This document shows positions 56,329-64,000 of a stretch of DNA of 64,000 nt, piece after piece. Positions within the stretch are counted from its first letter, which is position 1, and each line of letters starts with the position of its first letter. The position numbers were made by a program, and so were the translations under genes. The DNA is taken from positions 853,207-917,206 of the forward strand of contig VJWN01000016.1 in the NCBI GenBank assembly GCA_007644065.1. Reading direction: 5' to 3'. Source of the stretch: Margaritispora aquatica. Its lineage: Eukaryota > Ascomycota > Leotiomycetes > Helotiales > Discinellaceae. The notes under the pieces were generated by a model, which was given only the letters and a program-made list of their open reading frames with translations, made no database searches and was not told where the DNA came from.

Positions 56329-57941
56329 ATGGATCATCCCCATGATCAAAATGATCCTAATGCTTCTAATCTCCACGCTCACCATGGCTCCGGCAATACC
56401 GTTCCTATCGCTGCTGCTCGACAAGAATCAAGGACTTCCGAGGACACTTTGAGTTCATCTTCTTCTCAGGCTCCCGGCAATAAGATTGGCTTTCCTTCCA
56501 TCAATGATCGTGCTCGCCATGGTTCATCCAACATGGGTCTACCAACACATACCACTCCTCGAGGCCCTTCATACCCCGAAGGTCCTGCTGATGCTTCCCG
56601 TGATAAAGAGCCGGTTGTTCTCAAGGGCCCTAGCTGCTTTCCAAACTTTCATGATGGCGATGTTCTCATCACCTCCCCTACAGGTCGAACATGGAAGCTT
56701 CACAGCATGGTCTTGAGTAACGCTTCAAAGCGATTTAGGGAGCTCTTCAATGAGACACCGCCAATCAAGGTTACCAAGGCTGCTGCTGTCGAGGGCAATC
56801 TCACACGCTGGTCCCTGCTGATGTATCCTGAGCCTGCCGCTCATGCTCTTGACCCCAATGGATTGCAGTTCAAGAACTTCAAGGTTATCGGAGTAAGTTG
56901 GTTTGTACATCTGCATCGATTATGGCTCCTAACTAGTACTTACAGGATAAGAGAAAACATACACTCTCCTTGCCCCAGAATATGAACGGCCTCGGTGTAA
57001 AAGAAAGCTACAACAAGCTATATGACAATTTCTTCCGTTGCATCTACAACTTGGAGCCGATTTTCGCAAACGACATCGAAGGTCCCAGTGAGGGCAAGCA
57101 GTTCATTCTTGATGCTTCTACTCTTCTTCAGGCCGCTGTCTTCCTCGATGCTGTCCCTGCCGTTCGAGTCATTATCGAGGCTCACCTGCTCCGTTTAAAC
57201 CAACTTCTCTGGCATCATATCTCCAATCGTCCAGAGGGATGGGTTCATCTGGCTGCTCGTCTTCAGTCACCTTTGATGTTCCGTGAGGCTATGCTCCACA
57301 TCGTCGGCAAGTTTCACCTGCCTAACGGCATTGACGAAGAGATGCTTAGGCGCCCGGCTTTCGGTTATGCTGGCATTCAGATTTGGGAACTTATTCAGAA
57401 GAAGGCTCGGGAGCTCAAGCAGACGAAGTTGTACATTGAGCGCCATCTCTTGGAATATTATCCCGCTCGCATGGTCCATAAGGAGGACGAGGGAGATTTT
57501 ATCCCTGGTCGCGCCACCTACGCCAATGACATCTACCTCTGGATGGCTCTGTCCCTTTTCCGTCAATATGTCTCTAGCGCTTACCTCTCCAACTATCATC
57601 ACCGTGCTTCGGATGGAGGTCTTTCATTCTATCGTACCCTTGGTGCTGCTGATGCCACCTATCTTCGCACTGACACTCTCCAACGTTTCCACGGCAGCTT
57701 CGACATGTCATCAAAGGGAAAGGCCTGCTTGTCCCTTGCCGTTGAGTCCATCAAGGCAGATGTCAAGCCAATCGTTGAGCGTCTACTCATCGACCGCAGT
57801 CAGGCCACCCGTGATCTGACCGCTCCTCGCCTCGGTCATCTCACCTGCACTGAGATTCTAGACCATGAGCTCCCTTGGTATACCCCTCCACAACCGCCTC
57901 CAAATGCTGATGCCGATGTTATGATGGATGGCGGCATTTGA
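56329..57941 (+). CDS. BTB/POZ-like domain protein (519 aa)
   Basis: Exons 56329-56892 and 56946-57941; intron with GTAAGT, CTAACT and TTACAG. The frame is open from 56308 but begins with TTG; ATG 56329 follows a typical aaATG context. The N-terminal 100 residues are Ser/His/Pro-rich and disordered. Residues ~105-150 look like the first part of a BTB fold: FPNFHDGDVLITSPTGRTWK and LHSMVLSNASKRFRELFNE. The remaining ~330 residues are helical with no repeats seen (LQAAVFLDAVPAVRVIIEAH, EMLRRPAFGYAGIQIWELI) and end in a Pro-rich tail. This arrangement occurs in fungal BTB-like proteins of unknown role. A substrate adaptor for a cullin-3 ligase is possible but unproven. Confidence 0.8.
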
Positions 57942-58820
57942 GTCTGATATGTTTCGACACTTCTTCAAGCTCTTCGATATACGGCCGAATGGTAAATAAT
58001 TCATATTATGGTAATTATGCTCTTGAAAGTTTTGGTCGGCCTGGGGGAGTTTTGATTACTGCATTTGGAGCGACGGTTTATCATGTTCGGTCGTTGCGAA
58101 GGTGCGGAACTCATACCTACTTTGCCTGATAATGGTAGATGGGCGAGGCATTCCTGCGTTGTGATATGGCTGTTGTCATAGACTTTCATACTACCACATA
58201 TTGAGGGTTGTCGAAATGATTTGACACACCTAGATATTACAATGCACCACAATATTACAAGCTTTCCTTCTCCTCGGCACGTTGTTTCGGCTCTATTGAT
58301 TTCCTTTTATGCTGCTGAGTAGTTTTTCAATCCTTGTCGGTCTACTTTAGCAAGTGTTAATATCTATTTCTTGATTTTTTAAATCGCAAATCCTCGGTTA
58401 AACCCCTATCCATCAACACACAAGCCACCGCCACCCCACCTTCACTAGGAATGCAACAAACACTCCCTTCTCCCACAACACAATGCATTCACCATACACG
58501 ACCGCATTCTCTTTATCTCCCATGTCACCAAACCTTGTTGCCCTGAGACGCTTTGTCCCTTATCCGCCATCGACCAAAGAACCCGCAAACAATCGGGCCA
58601 TCATTCCTTTGTCTCAACAACAACGTAACTGTAGCTTACCTTAGCTAGCTATGTTGCTACTGTTTCTGCTGCGAACTCGAGCTTCGTCGTTGCTGTTGTT
58701 TTGCTTTTTTTCCGACTTAGCCTATCGTTGACATTGATTGTTGTTGTTTTGGAGCAAGTAAAGTTTTGAGAGAGGTTTCTTCGTGAATAGGTGTGGTGAG
58801 TGAACGATAGGATAGAAGTC
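57942..58820. other. Intergenic, no gene recognised
   Basis: 3' flank of the BTB-like gene and promoter of the next gene. A CA/CC-rich segment lies at 58.4-58.5 kb. No coding sequence seen. Confidence 0.5.
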
Positions 58821-60576
58821 ATGGATCATAATTCGGCAGACATACCCTTGCGAGCGCCTCCGACAACTATCTTTCCAGAAGTCGACATACCGCTCCCATA
58901 TGCGATACTCACAGCCGTTTTTCTGGCATTTTGTTGGAACCGATGCCAACAAGAAGGTACCTATACTCTTACCTCGCCAACTACACGCTCCAGCCAAAAT
59001 CAAAAACTAACACGTTTACAGACTCATGGCTACTTTTCTGCCTGACGGGACTGGGTGGGGGACTTCCTGGTTCTCCAGTTCAAGAACCACCAGCTAATGA
59101 AGATATGCAGTACCATGGCTCCTTAAACGCGCGCGCCGTTACTTCTCACGGATCTATGACCTTCTCACCCTCGCGGCTCAAAAAGCCTGGGACCACCGCA
59201 TCTTCCTCTCAACCTACATCCTAACCCCACTTCTCTCACTCGGTGTCTTAGCTTTCCTCACCTCCCTCATCTTCACCTATCTCGACACCTACATTCCATT
59301 TTGCGACCCGTGGCGAGACTCCTCGATCCCACTAATTCCCTATATCCCCTTCTTCCCATTCAGCTCCCTCCTCTCCTCCTCACTCCTCTACATGTGTCCG
59401 CGTCCCGGCCTCGCGCGCGAAACAACTATCACGAACTTTAACACCTTCGCGCAACTCTCCGCCATCACAGCCGAGCTCTCTGACACCCTCCTCGACTACA
59501 GGGACTTACACTCTCTATGCGAAGAGGCACGCTACGGCGCCGTGTGGCTCGACAACGAGATGACCAAATTAACCAAACCGCCTGTCACGAAAGGTGGCAA
59601 GCAAGTCGTGCGCCCGCGCCCACAATCACTCGTTAATTTCCAAGCACTACTCGAACAAGTCGGCAAATTCGAGAATTCCTTCCTCGTCAATCGCACCACA
59701 GCGCTGAAGGAGATGCGTGCCGACTTGGCGCAATTCGATCAGGATCTCGCATCGCGAGACGTGAGTTACGTGACGCGCTCGCACTTGTCGAGCTGGTTCC
59801 TCTCAAAAAGAAGGAGGAGCAAGCCACGGAGTCTGAATGGCTTTGGTGGCAAGCCTATCCATGAGGATATAGTGGCTTACAATCTCGCCCAGACGGAGAA
59901 GTACAACCACACGCTCTCGTCGAAAATCGTCGACGCAGCGCTCCTCCTTGAAGAGATCAGGGAGATGAAGCAGAAGATCGAACTCATTGGCGATAATATC
60001 GTGTACGTGCGCATGCTGGGCTTGTTTCCCGGTGGTGGTGGCGCCGGGAGCGGGAAAACGAAAGGCGTGGTGAGGAGCGAGCGCCAGCGACGGTATTTCT
60101 CCCGCGTCACGGGCGTGCGCGAGGTCAAAGACGCGGACATCGAGACGTTTGAGCGCGTTATGGCCAGGTTAGTGGGTAGTTCCTCGGCAGGAGGAGGGAG
60201 CACAAAATCCAGTGCTGGGTTAGAATTAGCGGTCTTTGAGATGCTACCCCAGGTCAGGGAGGCGCGGAAGGTGTTGAAGCGTGTGGTGGGTATTAGAGAT
60301 CCTGTTTTTGTCCATGCCGGTTCTGGGAATGGGAATGGGAATGGGAATGGGAAAGGGAGGGGCCGGAAGAGGAAAGCGGCGGCGGTCGAGTGGACGGATT
60401 TGAGTTCCACGAAGGAGTTGGTCGCGAAGCGGCAGGGCAACGAGAGTGTAGTTTGGCATTGGGGGCCAGAGACTACGAAGCGCGAGGAGGCGGAGCTGAA
60501 GAGTGGGATTTTGGAGTTGAAGCGCGGGTTGACGAGGCAGTTGGATGAGTTGAGTCGGGCGGGGGGTGGGTTTTGA
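58821..60576 (+). CDS. Membrane protein with coiled-coil-like region, unknown
   Basis: Exon 1 is 58821-58956, exon 2 is 59022-59054 (or to 59069 with a GTTCTC donor), and exon 3 is 59111-60576; 544 or 549 aa. The second intron carries a clear branch site (GCTAATG) and ATGCAG acceptor, which places the start of exon 3. Membrane segments lie near residues 25-42 (PYAILTAVFLAFCW) and 95-125 (YILTPLLSLGVLAFLTSLIF), followed by PFCDPW. Then come about 300 residues of charged helix (FAQLSAITAELSDTLLDYRD, ALLLEEIREMKQKIELI), a low-complexity Asn-Gly run and a basic patch (GRGRKRK). A short N-terminal topogenic part plus a long helical domain occurs in fungal endomembrane or organellar proteins of unknown role. 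I recognise no named family. Confidence 0.75.
60325..60348 (+). repeat. GGGAAT hexamer microsatellite inside a coding region
   Basis: Four perfect copies of GGGAAT, then one GGGAAA. They encode alternating Asn-Gly in the membrane protein gene. Unit length is a multiple of three, so copy-number change keeps the frame. Confidence 0.9.
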
Positions 60577-62243
60577 TTTGGTTTGGGTTTTAGATGGGGT
60601 CTTGGGTGCGGGAGGATCATGGAGATAGGGGAAGTGGAGGTGAAGTCGATGTGGTGTAGAGATACAGGAGAAAGATAAGGGTAAGTAAGATGACAATAAG
60701 CGCGTGGCAACTGGCGTTTCTAGGTGTTTGGGTGTGCATATTAGCAAGGCTGGCATTCATATCATAATTCTTCAAGATACTACTTAAGACTCAAGTCCCT
60801 ATGCTAAAGGTTCGAACCGCGCGCTGATTTGAAACTTAACCAGAAGTATGTATTCTGCCTACTAGAGTGACCAGAGTGAATGTATAATGTGGACAAGCCT
60901 TACTTGAATGATTTTATGGACGACCAATTCAGAATCTGACCGAGAAGCGGATTCGAACATGTGTTTTTGAGGTCTGAGGTCAAGACTTTCCTAGCTCAAT
61001 TGGGAGTTGCGAGTAGTACTTTCATTTCTATGGGATCTTAGCAAATGACGAAGAACAGTTCTGGCGCTAGGGAAAATTGAGTAAGCTTGGTATTGTGACC
61101 TTGAATTGCTTTATACTTATAAGCTAGTGATTCAGGATCTATGTTTTCCATTACACCTAAGGCTCATTGCATTCTGATATGCTTAAGTGATTTTCGTGAT
61201 TCGAGCACGGTCTAACACGCAACTGAGGAGGGAGAAACACTTGTGTTTCACTGTACAAAGCTCCAAACACCCAGCAGCACCTGAAAAGTGTGATTGAACT
61301 CCTCTTCTGGTAGCGTCTGCTTTCTCTTCTGTTGGGCTCAGAGCTGTAACGCGGAATGTGCGTTTAAGCGAATTGTGGTGGCCAGTCGATTTATTTGAAA
61401 TGGGGAAATTGATACGAATTATAACTCAAGATGATGAGTGAAGACATCAACCCACCCCCCCATCATTGGATTAGTTTTAGTTCTAGAATAGATTCCTTTT
61501 GTAAGTCAGTACGAGATGTGGTGAGACAATATAATCCCCCAGTCTCAAGTGTTTGACTTGCCTTACCAAGCACCTTCCAAACGCTAGACATACCAACATA
61601 TTCCTTTTGTAGGGCAATTTGACTGTAGGAGTTTGGTGTAGCAAGCCATAAGTCATAAAATAACACTTCAGAAGAACGATACTCTCCAGTTTATCCCTTT
61701 GTAAATATCTAACAAATCCAATTTCTCGTCGTCGTGCTTTTTCAACACGCCGTCCTCGTATTAAGCGAGGTTACTCAACAAAGAGAAAGAAAACACCTTT
61801 TGCTCACGGGATGAACAAGAGAGGCAGTGGTGTTTGAGATCAGCACATATGATGAAGCCATTTTGCTCTCAATCAATCAATAACGTAAGATAATCTATCA
61901 ACAATCATTTCTCAAATCCGGGGAGAGCTGTACAGTAGTGGAACAACGAAGCCTCAGAGAACCAACCCTATGTTACCACAGTCATGTATATGTGCCTTAG
62001 GGGTGCTGCACTGCACTGCACTGTCGGGCGGGTACAATTCGCTAAATTTGCAGGGTTGCCTCGGCTCAAACACGTCATACGACCCAAGGGAACTCCAAGG
62101 CTGATACAGGGCAGAAGCCTGGCTGACGAATTACCTTAGCTTCTGGCTGACTGTCCTGTACGAGTCCCCGTAGACAGCACCCCATTTGACAGTTTGACAG
62201 TTTGGGGGGCAGTCTGGGGCAGGGCTCATGCATATTAGTGACA

Positions 62244-62279
62244 CCTGTGATGCCTGTAATGCCTGTAATGCCTGTGACC
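62244..62279. repeat. 9-bp tandem repeat in the PPN2 upstream region
   Basis: Four consecutive 9-mers of the form CCTGTRATG (the last ends in GACC), about 270 bp upstream of the PPN2 start codon. Confidence 0.8.
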
Positions 62280-62426
62280 GCCGCCCATCAAGGTCTCACT
62301 TTCCAGGATGTTCAGGGATCATTTTGCATCTTGCCGCAGATGAAATTTCTGGATCTTCCATCTTGGGTCGGCTTTCCTTGGAAGGCTACCGATTTCGTTA
62401 TTTCTTTATTATCTTGTCCATCGCTC

Positions 62427-62447
62427 TTCACCCTTCACCCTTCACCC
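62427..62447. repeat. 7-bp tandem repeat TTCACCC
   Basis: Three perfect copies of TTCACCC, roughly 80-100 bp upstream of the PPN2 ATG, probably in the leader or core promoter. Confidence 0.8.
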
Positions 62448-62528
62448 CCGACCATGCCTTTGACGTCAACGAAGACAAAGACGAAGACGATAACGAAGGA
62501 GGCAAGCACGATAAACCACCGTTAAATC

Positions 62529-63753
62529 ATGGGGATGGGGAAAATAATGGTCGACGATGAAGAATCTCTTCTTGGAAAAGATCCGGTCCTTGGTTCCGAC
62601 ACCAACAGTTCAACATCAATACCCTCAACAATCTCTACACTCTCTACACCTTTAATACCTCACGAATACAACAACGAGAAAATAGATACATCGAATCCCT
62701 ATAATACACATCCTCCAACTATAGATCCATCCGCCATGCCATCGCTAGGCAATCCCACGCCACCGCGAAGGAGGGGCATAATGAACCTCTTCTCCTTACC
62801 CAGCTGGATCTGGGCCTCCCTCCTCGCCATCCTCCTCTCAACCATCTATCTCTACGGCTACTCCGACCTCGAAGTCCCCGGTACCGAATATGTCGACATC
62901 CTACGACACAAATTCCACTTCTCCGATCTGCGGATCGAGAAGCTCCCAAACAAATTCCTGCCCGAGACTGGCAAACATCGCCACTCAGGCCGACTCGTCA
63001 TTGTGGGCGATGTGCATGGCATGCTGGACGAGTTGGACGCTTTGCTCAAGAAAGTCAACTTTAACAGCAAGAACGACCACCTCATCCTCACCGGCGACAT
63101 GATTGACAAGGGGCCCAACTCAGCTGGTGTGATTGATCGCGCCATGGAGCTCGGTGCGTCGTGTGTGATGGGCAATCATGAAGAGAATGCCATCAAGCAT
63201 AATTCGGCGACGTTCAAGAGTCTGAGCAAGAAGGGCCAGAAGTGGGTAAAAGCGTGTCCGCATATCCTGAAGGTCGGGAAGTTGGGGAAGATGGGCAATG
63301 TTAGGGTTGTTCATGCGGGTCTCATGCCGGGACGGAAGCTGAGGAAACAAAAGACCAAAGATGTCATGAAGATGAGGACGATCAATAGGAAAGGGAAGCC
63401 CAGCAAGAAGAAGTTTGCTGGACCAAATTGGTTTGAGGTATGTCGCAAACTTCCCGCTTGCATGGCATATTACTGACCTTTCTCAGACCTGGAACAAGTT
63501 TCAAAACACCCTCCCCAAAAGATCACGATCCACAGTCATCTACGGTCATTTTGCACTCTTGGGACTTCAAGACCATGAATACACCAAGGGTCTCGACACA
63601 GGTTGTACCAATGGCGGCAGTCTGACTGCAATTGTCATTGAAGGTGGAGCTAAATTCTACAGCCACAGTTTTGTGTCGGTGGGATGCAGGAATCGACGCG
63701 AGTTAGCTGCGGTAGAAGAGGGAGAATCAGAGGAGCGAGACGTAGAAGCATGA
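62529..63753 (+). CDS. PPN2: Endopolyphosphatase of the PPN2 type
   Basis: Calcineurin-like metallophosphoesterase that cleaves vacuolar polyphosphate in yeast (Ppn2, zinc-dependent). Exons 62529-63437 and 63487-63753; 391 aa. A Ser/Pro-rich cytosolic N-terminus, one signal-anchor helix (91-109, PSWIWASLLAILLSTIYLY), then the catalytic domain. Its motifs: GDVHG (160-164), GDMIDKGP (189-196), GNHE (215-218), VVHAGL and GHFALLGLQ. The Arg common after GDMID in PPP phosphatases is Lys here, as in this family. All metal ligands appear present. A type II vacuolar membrane protein is the likely topology. Intron: GTATGT donor, TACTGAC branch, CTCAG acceptor. Confidence 0.92.
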
Positions 63754-64000
63754 CATACCAAATCGTGATTTGATTTCTTCGGCATAACATGGCGCGGCGT
63801 TGGTGGCTCAAGAATGGGGTTGGTTTTGTTTGGGTTTGGTTTATACCTAGTATTGCATTGCGTTTGGTATTTGGCATTCAGTATACTGCATATTGATTTT
63901 GCGGATTAGACGATTGGCATCGTTGCACATAAGTTACGGCACAGGATTGGCCATACATAGGGGGTTTACTGTCCTTCTGACTTCTGGGTTTTCAGCATGC
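63754..64000. other. 3' flank of PPN2
   Basis: No gene seen in the final 247 bases; the window ends here. Confidence 0.5.

Larger units (their letters stand above)
60577..62528. other. Gene-poor interval upstream of PPN2
   Basis: About 1.95 kb without a supportable gene. B-box-like words (60811-60822, and 60950-60962 on the minus strand) do not belong to a foldable tRNA. The last 330 bp hold short tandem repeats. Confidence 0.45.

Noticed and set aside
59877..60756. Long minus-strand ORFs (277 and 170 codons)
   Set aside because: They are shadows of the GC-rich third exon of the plus-strand membrane protein; their Pro/Ser/Leu-rich composition mirrors the sense codons.
60800..61010. tRNA/SINE-like A-box and B-box words (GGTTCGAACC, GTTCGAATCC, TAGCTCAATTGGG)
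   Set aside because: The boxes are on opposite strands or wrongly spaced, and no cloverleaf can be drawn around any of them.
1..64000. CRISPR arrays, bacterial operons or ribosome-binding sites
   Set aside because: The window is eukaryotic with spliced genes; no direct-repeat/spacer pattern was seen.

Overview
The window looks like a nuclear segment of a filamentous ascomycete (Pezizomycotina). Genes are split by many short introns (about 43-75 nt) with GT...AG ends and CTAAC/CTGAC-like branch sites. Intergenic DNA is short around housekeeping genes and AT-rich and long elsewhere. Gene families point the same way: 2EXR, PTH11-like rhodopsin-fold, CorA-like, tyrosinase, fungal C2H2 and P450 genes. 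A Leotiomycete is my guess for the class; the sequence alone does not prove it. Exon structures below were joined by hand from reading frame, splice signals and family resemblance, so single junctions may be wrong even where the gene is certain.

Layout. 1-9.6 kb: a 2EXR-domain gene, an eight-exon cytochrome P450, a coding fragment in AT-rich relict DNA, an intron-containing tRNA-Pro(AGG), and a two-exon orphan gene. 9.6-14.9 kb: no supportable gene. 15-26.7 kb (accessory): a small protein with a duplicated RRGSILSIW motif, a C2H2 protein with a Gly-rich tail, a long ten-exon membrane protein with a HET-like region, a CorA-like membrane protein and a DEDDh exonuclease. 26.7-29 kb: no gene seen. 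29-41.3 kb: small and multi-pass membrane proteins, two convergent Nudix hydrolases (a YSA1-like ADP-sugar pyrophosphatase and an NUDX14-like enzyme), a three-finger C2H2 protein, a secreted tyrosinase, a PTH11-like receptor and a small possibly mitochondrial protein.

42-54 kb is a conserved housekeeping block. It holds the complete 12-exon ATR/Mec1-type checkpoint kinase (about 2,465 aa), COX16 divergent from it, a pair of related unknown genes of which the first is broken by frameshifts, and the splicing factor ISY1. 54-64 kb carries a BTB-like protein, an uncharacterised membrane protein with a coiled-coil-like region, and a PPN2-type vacuolar endopolyphosphatase.

The genes do not form one pathway or an obvious biosynthetic cluster. 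The clearest functional groupings are the two Nudix enzymes, which may share ADP-sugar substrates, and the divergent ATR/COX16 pair. The least explained items are the HET-like membrane protein, the decayed tandem paralogue, the repeat-motif protein, and the recurrent unusual splice sites (GTTCGT donors and AAG acceptors).
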